64,000 nt of DNA from Listeria cornellensis FSL F6-0969 (GCF_000525855.1 NZ_AODE01000019.1:186001-250000); one strand, 5' to 3'; numbered from the stretch's first letter, positions 19,174 through 30,645 are shown. Translations and numbers: made by a program. Notes: generated from the letters alone by a model not told the origin.

Positions 19174-20118
19174 ATGGCACACGGCACAAAATCAGCTATT
19201 GTAAGACATTCTGGATTCCATAAATGGTGGATGTTACTCCGTCCGCACACACTGGTCGCATCTTTTGTCCCAGTATTTTTAGGAACCACCGTCGCAATGA
19301 GCTACGAAAGTTTTCATTTTACACGCTTTTTAGTCATGCTACTATCGTGTTTCCTCATTCAAACCTCTGCCAACCTATTTAATGAATACTACGACTTCAA
19401 AAAAGGGCAAGACGATGAGCATACAGTAGGAAACGGCGGCGCAATCGTTCGAAATGGGATGAAACCAGGTTTTATTTTATTCCTAGCTATTTTTCTATAC
19501 GTATTAGCCATTCTAGGCGGTATTTACTTATGCATGGACGTGAATAATTGGTGGATTGGTTTACTTGGTATTATATCGATGGTAGTCGGTTACTTATACA
19601 CTGGCGGTCCATACCCAATTGCTTACACACCATTTGGCGAAATCATGGCAGGCTTTTTCATGGGAGGTATTATCACATTCATTTCCTTCTATATTCAAGC
19701 CGGATTTATCAGCTCCTTCATCGTCTACGTTTCGATTCCGGTGATGGTACTAGTCGGTAACTTATTGCTTGCCAACAGTATCCGCGATTTAGAACCTGAT
19801 AAAGCAAACGGACGCCTCACACTCGCAATTTTACTAGGTCGAAAAGGCGCACTTGTCCTCTTCACGTTAGCCTTCATTTTCGCGTACGTTTGGGAAATCG
19901 CACTAATCTTTACGGTTGAGGCAACTCCATGGATTCTGATTATCCTACTTAGCGTTCCAGAAGCAATCAAAGCCGTTCGCCGCTTCATCGGAAAAAGCGT
20001 TCCAATCACGATGGTTCCAGCGATGAAAGCAACGAGTAAAGCTTTAACATTCTTCGGAATACTACTAGCTATCGCATTTTTGATCAGCTTACTAAGCGCA
20101 AATATGGTCGATTTTTAA
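19174..20118 (+). CDS. menA: 1,4-Dihydroxy-2-naphthoate polyprenyltransferase
   Basis: 314 residues of the UbiA superfamily with eight or nine membrane helices. The first Asp-rich motif is in NLFNEYYDFKKGQDDEH and the second in SIRDLEPDKANGR, both Mg-diphosphate binding. It attaches the isoprenoid tail to give demethylmenaquinone. AGGAGAG selects the ATG at 19174. Divergent from menFDHBE, an arrangement shared by Listeria. Confidence 0.96.
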   Translation: MAHGTKSAIVRHSGFHKWWMLLRPHTLVASFVPVFLGTTVAMSYESFHFTRFLVMLLSCFLIQTSANLFNEYYDFKKGQDDEHTVGNGGAIVRNGMKPGFILFLAIFLYVLAILGGIYLCMDVNNWWIGLLGIISMVVGYLYTGGPYPIAYTPFGEIMAGFFMGGIITFISFYIQAGFISSFIVYVSIPVMVLVGNLLLANSIRDLEPDKANGRLTLAILLGRKGALVLFTLAFIFAYVWEIALIFTVEATPWILIILLSVPEAIKAVRRFIGKSVPITMVPAMKATSKALTFFGILLAIAFLISLLSANMVDF

Positions 20119-20122
20119 ACAC

Positions 20123-20167
20123 AATAAAGCGAGGCATCCGAACTAAACCGGGCACCTCGCTTTATTT
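20123..20167. terminator. Bidirectional terminator between convergent genes
   Basis: AATAAAGCGAGG(c) / (c)ACCTCGCTTTATT arms around a 16-base loop, with A/T tails on both sides. It serves menA (+) and the beta-helix gene (-). Confidence 0.85.
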
Positions 20168-20172
20168 GTGTA

Positions 20173-23100
20173 CTATTTCGGAATAACCGTAAACGCTTGT
20201 CGACTGCGTATCTGATCGTCTTTATCAAAGCCAACCAGTTCATATACTTGCGTCGCACTGCTCACGGACTTCACATGAAGCGGAAGATATATTTGGAAAC
20301 CATCGCCCGTGTAACCCGCATTCCGCGTCGTTTTCTCCCCATTAATGAACAGGAAGATTTTCACGATATCTTTCCCATGACTCCCCGTCAAATAGTTCGG
20401 GCTTCCTAATATATAGGTCGCTGTCGCAAGCCTCAGGTGGTAATCCACAATCGGCACCACGCGGCGTGCTAGCTCCACATAATTACTATTCACGCCCACG
20501 ATTTCCAGCAACACCCGGTCGTTCTTAATCACATCTGGCACCAAACCTGAAAATGTAAACGTCCCCTGTGATGTTTGCGCTTGTTGCTTCACGCCGCCAT
20601 CCACCCACAAACGTACCTTCGAAATAGCTCCACCAAACGTTCCCTGATATGTATCCTCACCTAAAACATAGTCTGATACCAGTAGTCGTTCGTCTTTGAT
20701 GCTTAACGGATATGTTTTACGTACCACGCCTTGCGCGTCAATTCCTACAATTTCAACCATATCCTCGTTGTTTTTTATCCATGCTGCCATATTTGTAAAG
20801 GTATACATGCCATTGCCTTTTGTCGCCGTAGCTTTTTGTACCTTATTCACTACAAGAGCAACCGTTTGAATATGCTCGCCGTAACTTCCAGCGTAAACCG
20901 CCTGATCCAACACGTACGTCGATCCAGATAGGGAGAAATCATACACCAAAACAGGCACCCGATAACGCTCGATATGCTTCTCTTGTTGGACCGCAATGAC
21001 ATCGACGGTATCCTTCGTTTGAATCCTATATTTTTTCAACCCTGTAAAAGTATACACGCCGCCTGCTGTGGTCGCTTGTACAGCCGTACCATTGATCAGG
21101 ATGCGCACTTTATATACATCTTTTCCATACGTTCCGCTGTACGTATCTTGACCCACTTCCAAAAATGGCGCCGTCACTGTGTAATCAAGAATAGAAAGCG
21201 TTTGCTGATTTTGTACCTTGCCAAGCGAATCGAGCCCTTGAATCATCACGTCACTCGTTGGTTGAATATCTTGCAGGAGCATCCTTGTAAATTGGAACGA
21301 CTGATTCCAGACATCCACCGTTTTCGGAGCGCCACTTCCATTGACAAGCTGCACCTTCACAATGTCTTTTCCGACAACGCCATCCAACTGCACTTTTCCC
21401 ATTTCGTAAGCCGGTACTATCAATGTATAATCCTTCACATGAATGGTCATCGTTTGGCAGATATCCCCGTCGCTGTTCCGCGCCTCCAAAAGGATTTCTT
21501 CCTTCAGATTATACGCTGTCATATCCGAAAAATGGAAACGACCTAGGTTTGCGTCGATGATAGCGCTTAACCAGATGCCGTCACGCGTTTGGAAATCCAC
21601 ACTAACAATATCCTGTCCACATGTCCCAACCAGCTCCCTTTGCCCTACTTGATATGATTCCACCGACAAACGATAGTCACGAACGGTGACAATCGCACTT
21701 TTTTGAATGATGTTGTCTTTATCTAGACCTGAAACCCGCACATCACTTCCCGCTACCAACAAATCCGCCACATTGATGAATTCAAACGTGCCATCCCCTT
21801 TTGGCGCGACTTCCTTCACGACGTTATCCGCTATCCTTAATTGGATCTTATCCATGCCTTTTCCGACTTTCCCAGTGAGGCTAGCAGTTCCAACCAAATA
21901 TAGATCCGCAGATAATTCATAGCTATATATCCCCAGCGCGACCCGATTCAGCTCCCGATACGCCTTATCCACACCAACGATTTCCACGTTATCCGCCAAA
22001 GTGAGTTTGTAGTTCACCATATTACTAAACGTAAAGACACCATCTTTCGTCGTTGCCTGCCCCACAGCTTTTCCATCTTTCCAAATCCGAACATAGGCGA
22101 TGTTTTCACCATACTTCCCAGAAAGCGATGTGGCATCGAGCATATAATCTCCTACCGATAGACGATAAAAGACAGACAGCAATTGCAGTGGTAGCGTTTG
22201 CAAGGTATAGCCTCTTGCATCCAATCCTTTGATGACATAGTTACTATCCTTTAAAGCCGTGAGCGTATGCATCCCCGTAAACTGAAAAGTATCCGATTGA
22301 ATCCTTGCTTCCTTTATCGATACACCATCGCGATACAACACTACTTTCGCCACTGGCGCTTCGTGATTGCCTTGGTATTCTGATTTCGCAAGGATATCGT
22401 CATAGACGGGAGCGGTTAGCAACGTGGAGAAAAAATCCAGTATATTTCCTCCAGATTTACTATTTAAATTCTTAACTACAGCATCGTCCGTTTCCACTGT
22501 ATTCCCAATTGTAACGAGTCGATTTAATATAGGTTTAACTCTTGTTGGAGCTGTGGTTGCGGTTACTTCTACCTTCGTCCAAAAAACATCTGAATTTTGT
22601 ATCTTCTTATGAACAATCCAGTTATTTATCAAAACAACCTCTTCAGAAGGCTTTACAAGTTCAATTCGGTCGTCTTCAAACTTTCCTAATCGAACGGTAC
22701 AAAAAGCAGGTTTACTTGCTTGGTCTGGTTTCCCAACAATACCGCCATGGTTGATGCAACCTTCCATTGTAAACGTATTATCATAAAATTCTATGCCTAC
22801 CCCGTTTTCTTTTCCGACGCTAACAAGTCGAAGTGGGAAACGTAATTCACCATTTATTTCCATATCGTTGTTTCTAATGATGATATTGGAGGGCGTTCCG
22901 ATTTCCAGGCCTCCCTTAGCACTGCCAAATTCACGTTCTGCTATAAATAAGAAACTAAAGGCATGAATACTCTTGATAATTGCTCTATTATTTTCCATCA
23001 CTACATTTTTGGCACCGCTTAGACGGTATGGTTGATAATAAACATGTGGCGTTTTAAGCAGTGGCTTACCTTGATTGTTCTTAGTGATTAAATCATTAAT

Positions 23101-23995
23101 TTTTTTTGTTACAAGGATTTTCGTCCATGTACGCATCTCCTACTTGAACCATGTTGTTTAGAATTTGAATACCATCATTATGTGGCCCATAGCTATCAAT
23201 TCCAGCATCAAACATTTCCGTTACTTTCTCCTCATTATTTACATAAAAGTAATGATACACACCATAACGTTGCATCCAGTCCGTTACACGGTTTCCTTCA
23301 ACTACAACATTTTTATTACCGCGATATAGTTGGACACCTGCACGGCCTGTGTTGTGTACAATATTATTTTTAATTGATACCCCCTCACTATATTCAACAC
23401 CGATACCATTCCCATAACCAGACCCCTCAACTCGACAATTTTCGACTATTAGATTCTTAATTCCCCCTAAGTTAAGCGCCACATGTCCACGTTCATTTGC
23501 GTTTATATGAACATTTGTGAAACTAATATTGGATAAGCCACTATACTCATTGTAACTATGTCTGTATGGTCGTAATAAGGTGATTAGGGAATAGTTTTTG
23601 GCAGGATCCTCCTCCTCATAGGTTAGAGCAGGAACAGTATCGTCGAATGTGGCGTATTGTATTTGAATATCTTTGAACGATACATTAGTAAGGGTATCAC
23701 TAACAACCCCCTCAATCGGTTGTATTTTTAATCCTGTTACTATTCCAGAGCCAGGATGAATGAAGGTTAGAGTGGTCATCTTTTCACCATTCATAATAGC
23801 TCCCTTTATAGTTATATTGGAGATAACCTCGATAGCCTCATTGAAAAAATATTCCCCCTCTCCAAACTGAAGGATGACTTCCTCTTCGCTTGATTTAAGT
23901 GTTTCCATCAACGCTCTCCAAGATTCAACATTTTCACTAGCATATTCCCCTCTATTAACGCTTGCTTTAAAGTTAGTCATAACTGCTTTTTTCAT
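20173..23995 (-). CDS. Right-handed beta-helix protein with nine Ig-like repeats, frame broken
   Basis: About 1273 residues. Residues ~30-530 form a parallel beta-helix (recurring NNxI, IENCRVEGSGYGNGIGVEYS, VVEGNRV turns). The rest is nine ~80-residue modules of the Listeria bacterial-Ig type. Each has Y-x-L/V-G at the start, a (Y/L)xGxxGxxI strand, then (T/F)F(T/S)xM/L and (V/I)xGxD. The frame breaks at the T7 run 23099-23105, joining MDENPCNKK to INDLITKNNQ. The ATG at 23995 has AGGAGG. I see no signal peptide and no LPxTG or other anchor, which is odd for an adhesin-like architecture. No substrate can be named. Confidence 0.8.
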
Positions 23996-24077
23996 CCATT
24001 TTCCTCCTCGTATTTTCTTTATTCATTTTTTGTCAATATGCTTTTCACAATCACCTCCTTCTATACCCAATCTATTA

Positions 24078-26352
24078 TTAGAATCTCCTTCTAATAATGA
24101 GATATGCTAATCCGCCCATCGCCAAAATGCCACCAATCATCGTTATCGGCGAGTTAGAAGATTCTCCAGTCGGAGGTAATATACTCTGATTTACTGCATC
24201 TTTTATGTTCGTTTTCACCTTTGTTTTTGGTTCTACTTCTACTGATAGTTTACTTGCATATTGTACCATTGATTTACCATTATCCCCTGTTGTAATCTGA
24301 TCATTAGGGAGCACCGATGCTACTGGAGTATTAGGGGAAACCGGAAGTACAGGTGTTACTGGAATACTTGGCGTAACAGATGTAACCGGGTTTATTGGAG
24401 CACTATTTTCTTTCTTCCATACCGCCGTTAAGATCATATCTTCATCAGATACCGTACCTTGGTTGAAATTCCACATGAGTTCTTTGCCATTTTCCATTCC
24501 TTTCCAACCTTGGAATTCGAAGCCTGCTCTTGTTGGGGTTGCTGGTTTTTCTATATATTCTCCCATATTTAATATTTGCGCTCCAGGGATCTCTGAATCT
24601 CCACCATTTAGCTCAAACTGAATCGTATATGTGTTGGCCTCCCACTGTGCGTACAGCATTATATCACTTGCTTCCGAAATAGGTTCGCCAGTCGCATAAT
24701 TTTCTCCCGTTCCATCCGCTTTCGAATTCCATTCTAAGAAATGATATCCTTTCTTTGTAAGTCTTGTTGGCTCAACTACTGTTGCTACTTCTTCTACTGT
24801 GAATGTTTGGCTACTTGGTAGAAGGCTATTTTCGTCTGCTCCATTACCATCATAGGCCAACTGGTACTTATTTAAGCTCCACTTTTCTTGTAATAAGACA
24901 TCATAATCCGGCATCACCGTAGTCGCAAAAACCCACACCTTTTCTATCCCATTTTCTTCCCAAGTCCATCCTTGAAAGGTGTACCCATTCTTTGCCACTG
25001 TCTCTGGTTCTATAGCTTTACCACCTGACACAAGAGCTTGTGGGGCCACACTATCACTATCAAAAGTAAGCATCCTTTTTTCAACTACCTCATAGGGCGC
25101 ATATACGAAACCTGAAAATAAATGGCTCTGATTACTCCCCCTAAAAACATAGTAGACAGAGCCTTCGCCATCCAACCCATTCCATGTAATCGTATTCGTG
25201 CTCTCATAAAAAATCCCTTCACTCCGCGGTGTAATATTGGTTACAAGTATATTTTCCTCATCAATAACTGAGTTTATAACCGTTAGAGAGTCTCCTTTAC
25301 CTATGCGTTGTTTAGGTAAGTTTAAAAATTGACTACCAGCATCCCAATTCACGGTGTCAGGGATATCCCTAAATGGAGTTATATTTGAAATATGATTAAC
25401 TGCTACAGAAAATTTCTTTAACGCCGTAAGATTTGTCACTGGCATCACTTCCGTTAACTCATTATTTGTCAAACTGAGTTCTTGAAGTCCCGTCATTTCA
25501 TTTATACCTTCCATTGTTTGAATCTTATTTCTCATGGCGATTAACTCTTGCAAGCCTGTTAATCCTCGTAAAGGCGCTAATGTTTCTATCTGATTATCCA
25601 TAATCGATAGCCTTATTAACGCATCTAGTCCCTTTAAACCCTCGACAGACTTAATCTTATTCTGGTTCAGTGACAAATAATATATCTGATTCGAGTTTTG
25701 TAATGTTGGTAATTCTTCTATCTGATTCCCCTCAAATCTCACATAACCTAAACTAGGCATCTGGTTCATGACACTGATATCTTTCACTTGGGTTTTGAGT
25801 ACAGCTAAATTTCTCACACTCTTCAAGTTTGATAAATCTGAAATATCTATAATAGGGCTGTCATAAATGGAAAGATATTCTAATTGTGTCAACTCTTTAA
25901 TACAATCTAGATTCATACTATTAAATTTGCCCAAAGATAAATTGGATAATTTGTGTAATTCTTTTAGTGGGCTGTAATCCTGTACATCTCCACCAGTAAA
26001 TGAAAGTCTAGTTAAATTCTTAAAATTTTCAAGCCCTTTCATAGACTTAATTTTAGTGGTATCATATTCATCCGATATTATCAGCGTTTTTTTTACTCTC
26101 TATACTAGCTCTTGAGACTTGACTTGTATATGAAATTCCAAGAGTCTCACAGATATATATCGCAAGCCAAGGGTCCTCTACCCACTCAGATATAAGTTTT
26201 CTCTCAGTAGGATCTGTTTCTGCACCTAGCTTCGCCGACTTCGCACTTCCTTCTACCATTGTTTCTGCGACTACTGGCATGCCAATCACGACGCTCGGCA
26301 AACATAATCCCACGATCGATAATACCGCGATGCTGCTTTTTAGTTTCTTCAC
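24078..26352 (-). CDS. Internalin-like LRR surface protein with LPPTG anchor, frame broken
   Basis: About 757 residues. Signal peptide (KKLKSSIAVLSIVGLCLPSVV), an internalin N-cap (DPWLAIYICETLG), roughly ten 22-residue leucine-rich repeats (LxxLxxLxLxxNxI), an LRR-adjacent Ig-like domain, then three Listeria-Bacteroides B-repeats (YxFxGWxW, WxANTYTIxFELNGGD). A Pro-rich linker and the sorting signal LPPTGE with a membrane helix and RRRF tail end it. Sortase A would link it to peptidoglycan. GTG start at 26352 with AGGAGG. The frame breaks at A8 (coding) near 26087; repair gives ESKKTLIISDEYD. The ligand is unknown. Confidence 0.92.
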
Positions 26353-26621
26353 TTTGTGTTCCTCCTAATTATATGTATTTTCAAAACGGTTACATTGTTA
26401 ATTTTGTTACATTTTATAGTATTAAGTATAACACAGCTAACACGTTTCAATTGTGGCATTTTTGTGAATTTTATTATGCTTATTTTACTATAAAAATGCT
26501 ACTTCTAAAAGCTTACAAACGTTGCTATAGCTACATTGTGTAATTTTATACTCCAATAAAATCATAGTATAGTTTTTCACATTACGAAATTATTTTTTGT
26601 ATTATACATAAAAATGGTAGT

Positions 26622-27172
26622 TCAATCTCTTCTTCTAACGACCAAATGTACCAAACCACTCATTATAAATAGAACCCCTATCATTAGCGATGCTATACTC
26701 GATGTTTCTCCTCTCTTGGGTAATCTTTTCGAGTTGCTTGTGTTTGTTTTTGATTTTTTTTGCGGGTTGTTTACTTATTTTTTTGTACTGTTTGATAGCC
26801 TTTATTTTCTACTGTATGCTGATGGTTTGGGAGTGCTGGCGTCACTGGGATACTTGGCGTCACCGGTGTAACCGGATTGACTGGATCGACCGGGATACTA
26901 TTCGCTTGCTTCCAGACCGCTGTTAACGTCATATCTTGGTCGGATACTGTATCTTGATTAAAGTCCCACATAATTTCTTCTCCATCTACACTTCCCTGCC
27001 ATCCTTGGAATAGATAGCCCGCCCTTTTTCGTACGGCTGGCTCAGTTACGTATTCTCCCACGCGTAATACTTGGGCTACTGGTATCTCGGAATCTCCACC
27101 ATTTAACGTAAATTGAATGGTATAGCTATCCGCTGCCCATTGCGCATAGAAATTCACATCATTCGTGGAATG
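26622..27172 (-). pseudogene. C-terminal remnant of a second internalin, with degenerate sorting signal
   Basis: Begins inside a B-repeat (NFYAQWAADSYTIQF) with no start codon or upstream LRR, then one more full B-repeat and a Pro-rich VDPVNPVTPVTPSIPV linker. Two homopolymer breaks follow (A7 and A8 runs near 26760-26790). After repair the end reads LPKRGE, a membrane helix (SLMIGVLFIMSGLVHLVV) and RRRD, i.e. a sorting signal in which LPxTG is LPKRG. The B-repeat and linker are close relatives of those in the intact neighbour, so this looks like a tandem duplicate that lost its front. Confidence 0.75.
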
Positions 27173-27179
27173 GCAACTT

Positions 27180-27409
27180 GACCAGAAAGAATACTATGCG
27201 CATTGTTCGACACGCTTCATCCCTAGAATGGCAACGTCGAAATGGTGCGCTTCAAAAAGAGCACGCGGTTATTCTCCTGCAAGATAGCGCTCCACGAAGA
27301 TATGCTTGAAAGCGTCAGAGTATGTGATGGCACGTGGCGAGACGTTTCTTACATTGGAATTTTGTTTTAGTTTTTGGATTTCAATATCTGAGAATAATTT
27401 TTTGCTCAT
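27180..27409 (-). mobile_element. IS3-like orfA transposase fragment
   Basis: MSKKLFSDIEIQKL with a GGAAG ribosome site, followed by AITYSDAFKHIFVERYLAGE and, after an in-frame TAA, PRALFEAHHFDVAILGMKRVEQ. This matches the N-terminal helix-turn-helix part of the small IS3-family transposase subunit common in Listeria. It is cut off at ~27190, where sequence of the decayed internalin begins. Non-functional. Confidence 0.6.
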
Positions 27410-27454
27410 GGTTTCTTCCTTTTCTGGTGGATATATTCCTTTATTTAAGTATAC

Positions 27455-27508
27455 AAAAAATACCTATAGGTTGGACACTCCTTTTTTTGAAGTGTCCAAT
27501 CTATAGGT
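27455..27508 (-). terminator. Long-stem terminator after tagO (possibly an IS end)
   Basis: A nearly perfect 19-base inverted repeat TACCTATAGATTGGACACT / AGTGTCCAACCTATAGGTA, followed on the minus strand by T6. It lies 27 bases after the tagO-type gene. The GGACACT core also resembles IS3-family termini, and an IS3 fragment is adjacent, so it could be a captured IS end used as a terminator. Confidence 0.7.
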
Positions 27509-27534
27509 ACCATTTGTAATAAGTTCTTTACGCA

Positions 27535-28596
27535 TTATTCCTGTTCCTCTTCTCGTTCAATCCGTTCGATTCGCAAAAGTCGCATCATTGGTCGATAATT
27601 CTGGCTTACTAAGCCTAACACTTCCACGAAAAACTCCACAATCACGAGCAGTACCAAGATGAGTAGGAACGATCCCCAGAATGTCGACATTGTGAAAATA
27701 AGCGCGAAAAGCGAGAATAGCGCCGAAATCGCATAAATCAGGATCACGGTTTGGCGATGCGTAAACCCGAGCTTCATCAAACTATGATGCAAATGCGATT
27801 TATCTGCCATCGCAATCGGAGTCCTGTGTACAATCCGTCTAATAATAGCCAAAATCGTATCGAAAATCGGCACGCCTAGAATAAGTACCGGTACAATCAA
27901 CGAGATGAAAGTAACGTTTTTGAAACCCATCAACGAAAGAATCGCGATGATATATCCTAAGAACAATGCTCCCGTGTCACCCATGAAAATTTTGGCGGGG
28001 TAGAAATTATATGGCAGAAATCCGAGTGTCGAAGCTGCAAGCACCGCTGTAATCATGATAACAAGCGGATCGCCCATCACGAAAGCCATGCCCATGATGG
28101 TTAACAGCGCAATCGTCGAAACACCAGCCGCCAATCCGTCCAGCCCATCAATCAAATTAATCGCGTTCGTAATCGCCACAATCCACAGAATTGTCAGCGG
28201 AATCGACAGGTAGCCGAAGTAAACCTCACCGCCGAATGGCAAATTAATAAACGTAATGTTGATTCCACCCCAGAAAACGATAATACCCGCCGCGAGAAGC
28301 TGACCGATCAACTTGTACCTCGCTTTTAATTCAAAAATATCGTCCAGAATACCGGTCATTGCAATCACGCTAGCGCCAATAACAAGCGGCCATAATAGCG
28401 TTCTATCGATTGGCAATAAGAACATGCCGATGAGAAAGGCGATGAAAATAGCCACCCCACCCAAGCTCGGTATCGGAACCACATTAATTCTTCTTTTATC
28501 TGGTTTATCCGTAATATCAAATTTAAGTACAATTCGTCTCACCACAGGGGTTAACAGCAGCGAGGCTAAAAAACATATTAAGATAACTGTCAACAT
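27535..28596 (-). CDS. tagO: Undecaprenyl-phosphate GlcNAc-1-phosphate transferase (TagO/WecA)
   Basis: 354 residues, about ten to eleven membrane helices. The MraY/WecA family motifs are DKPDKRR (near D in loop 1), MTGILDDIFELKARYKL, NAINLIDGLDGLA, FMGDTGALFLG and the H-rich HLHHSLMKLG. It starts wall teichoic acid or other lipid-linked polymer synthesis by placing GlcNAc-1-P on undecaprenyl phosphate. AGGAATT sets the ATG at 28596. It is divergent from the LCP ligase gene, a functional partner. Confidence 0.93.
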   Translation of the reverse strand: MLTVILICFLASLLLTPVVRRIVLKFDITDKPDKRRINVVPIPSLGGVAIFIAFLIGMFLLPIDRTLLWPLVIGASVIAMTGILDDIFELKARYKLIGQLLAAGIIVFWGGINITFINLPFGGEVYFGYLSIPLTILWIVAITNAINLIDGLDGLAAGVSTIALLTIMGMAFVMGDPLVIMITAVLAASTLGFLPYNFYPAKIFMGDTGALFLGYIIAILSLMGFKNVTFISLIVPVLILGVPIFDTILAIIRRIVHRTPIAMADKSHLHHSLMKLGFTHRQTVILIYAISALFSLFALIFTMSTFWGSFLLILVLLVIVEFFVEVLGLVSQNYRPMMRLLRIERIEREEEQE

Positions 28597-28801
28597 AATT
28601 CCTCGTGCTCCCTCGTACAAATTTTATGTATAGACTCATACTTCTACCAGTATACCCACAATCCTGAAAAAAAAACAATGAAAATCCATAGAGATCTATT
28701 TATTTCTAATCAAAAACTAATGGACTTATCAGTGACTTATTTAACAGTATGTAGTAAAATGGGAGTTGAGAGAAATTTCATTTAGAGAGGTTGAGACGCA
28801 A

Positions 28802-29736
28802 ATGCGCGCTGAAAAACGCACAGCTACAAAAAAAGAAAAAAACGCACTGGTCTAAGAATTTTCCTATGGTCTATTTTAGGTATATTCTTAGTTTTAGGAG
28901 GCATCGTTGGATATGCCGTGTTCCAAACAAAGTCGACCATGGATAAAATATATGAGCCTGTAGAAGGCAGAACTGCAAACCCCGTCAAGCTAGATGGGGG
29001 CAACCCATTCTCCGTCTTGATTTTAGGTATTGACCAACGCGAAGGCGACGTTGGGCGTTCCGATACAACAATTGTGGCAACGGTGAATGGCACAGCAAAC
29101 AAGGCACAAATGTTGAGTATCCCGCGTGATACACGTACCGAAATTATCGGACATGATTCCACGAATAAAATCAATGCTGCCTATGCTTACGGTGGCGTGA
29201 AGATGGCAGAAGACACGGTAACGAACTTTTTAAATGGTATTCCGATTAACTATTACATCAAAATCAACATGGAAGGCCTGAAAGATTTGGTCGATGCTGT
29301 TGGTGGCGTTGAAGTTTACAATGATATGGATATCAGCCTGAAGGATAAAGAGTTCAAAAAAGGCAATGTAACGCTTAATGGTACGGATGCTTTGGCCTAT
29401 GTTCGTATTCGTAAAACCGATGCACGCGGTGACTTTGGTCGTCAAATGCGTCAACAAGAAGTAATCCAAGCCGTTGTTGAGAAAGTCGCAACGACGCAAA
29501 CACTCTGGAACTTTGATGAAATCTTGTCCGCGGTCGGCAAAAATATGCAAACCGATTTAACAATGACCGATATTACACGTATCGCCAAAAACTATATTTC
29601 CGCGCGTAATAACGTAGAAAATATGTCAGTTGCTGGTGAAGGTGGTAAGATGGACGGCATTTGGTATTACAATGTATCCGATGCAGAACGTCAGAAATTA
29701 CATGATTCTTTAGCGAAGAACTTGGAGTTGAAATAA
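28802..29736 (+). CDS. LytR-CpsA-Psr (LCP) family wall-polymer transferase, frame broken
   Basis: About 311 residues. A basic start (MRAEKRTATKKEKK), one membrane helix (FLWSILGIFLVLGGIVGYAVF), then the extracellular LCP domain: ILGIDQREGDVGRSDTT, IPRDTRTEI, KINAAYAYGG, DAVGGVEVYND, DALAYVRIRKTDARGDFGRQMRQQ. Arg and Asp residues in these blocks bind the polyprenyl diphosphate. It attaches teichoic acid or capsule to peptidoglycan. The frame shifts at the A7 run ~28840-28846. Divergent from tagO. Confidence 0.93.
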
Positions 29737-29739
29737 GCG

Positions 29740-29773
29740 AAAAGAGGTGCCTGTCAATCAGGTGCCTCTTTTC
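29740..29773 (+). terminator. Terminator of the LCP gene
   Basis: 13-base stem AAAAGAGGTGCCT / AGGTGCCTCTTTT (two G-T wobbles), loop GTCAATC. Confidence 0.88.
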
Positions 29774-29895
29774 ATTTTAAACAGCGTACTTTGAATAACT
29801 TACTGCAAACAGAACTTTTTTGATAATAATGTTTTTAACGCATCACCTAGAAATCGTTTATGTTATACTGATAATAAAAAAGGAGGCTGATTCAC

Positions 29896-30645
29896 ATGGC
29901 TATTTTCTCAACACATTTTGTATCACGTGCGTTGCAATTACGCACGTCTTTGCAAGTCTTCATTCCCGACCAAATCGACGCGACACAACCAATGCGCTTA
30001 TTGTATTTATTGCACGGTTTATCCGATGATGACACGGCATGGCTCACAAACACATCGCTTGTCCGTTACGCTGAAAATCGTAATATCGCGATTGTGATGC
30101 CACAAGTCCACCGTAGTTTTTACACAGATATGCAGGTAGGCAACAAATACTGGACTTTTTTGAGTGAAGAGTTGCCAGAAACGATACACAGCTGGTTCAA
30201 ATTACCGACCGATCCGAAACATACATATGTCGCTGGACTCTCGATGGGCGGCTATGGTGCATTCAAATGGGCACTTCACTACCCTGAGAAATTTGCAGGC
30301 ATGGCTTCTTTGTCTGGCGCCCTGGACATTGTAGGATTACGCGAAGCACGACCTGAAGGTGAAGCTGAGATGCAAGCAACATTTGGCGCCATCGCAGAAC
30401 ATCGCGGGTCTTCTAACGACTTACTCGCCCTACTCCATAATCTCACGGCCAAACCACGCGTCTTGCAACTCTGTGGTACGGAAGATTTCCTCTATAGCAA
30501 TAACCTTCATTTCAAAGCACAAATAGAGCAAACTGATTTGCCGTATATCTATCAAGAAACACCTGGTGAACACAACTGGGAATATTGGGATCGCGAAATT
30601 CAGACCGTACTCGACTGGATCGATCAAAAAGGAGACTTCACATGA
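29896..30645 (+). CDS. Esterase, tributyrin esterase / EstA-like
   Basis: 249 residues. Alpha/beta-hydrolase of the esterase-D-like family: LLYLLHGLSDDDTAW (oxyanion), nucleophile GLSMGGYGAFKWAL, acid in GTEDFLYSNN and His in PGEHNWEYWD. It is cytoplasmic (no signal peptide) and likely acts on short acyl esters. AAAGGAGG before the ATG. The stop overlaps the next start (ATGA), so it is an operon with the PAP2 gene. Confidence 0.9.
   Translation: MAIFSTHFVSRALQLRTSLQVFIPDQIDATQPMRLLYLLHGLSDDDTAWLTNTSLVRYAENRNIAIVMPQVHRSFYTDMQVGNKYWTFLSEELPETIHSWFKLPTDPKHTYVAGLSMGGYGAFKWALHYPEKFAGMASLSGALDIVGLREARPEGEAEMQATFGAIAEHRGSSNDLLALLHNLTAKPRVLQLCGTEDFLYSNNLHFKAQIEQTDLPYIYQETPGEHNWEYWDREIQTVLDWIDQKGDFT

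Noticed and set aside
26353-26420. Possible PrfA box (TTAACAATGTAA) upstream of the internalin
   Set aside because: Only one half-site (TTAACA) agrees with TTAACANNTGTTAA; the other half is GTAACC. Not enough to call.
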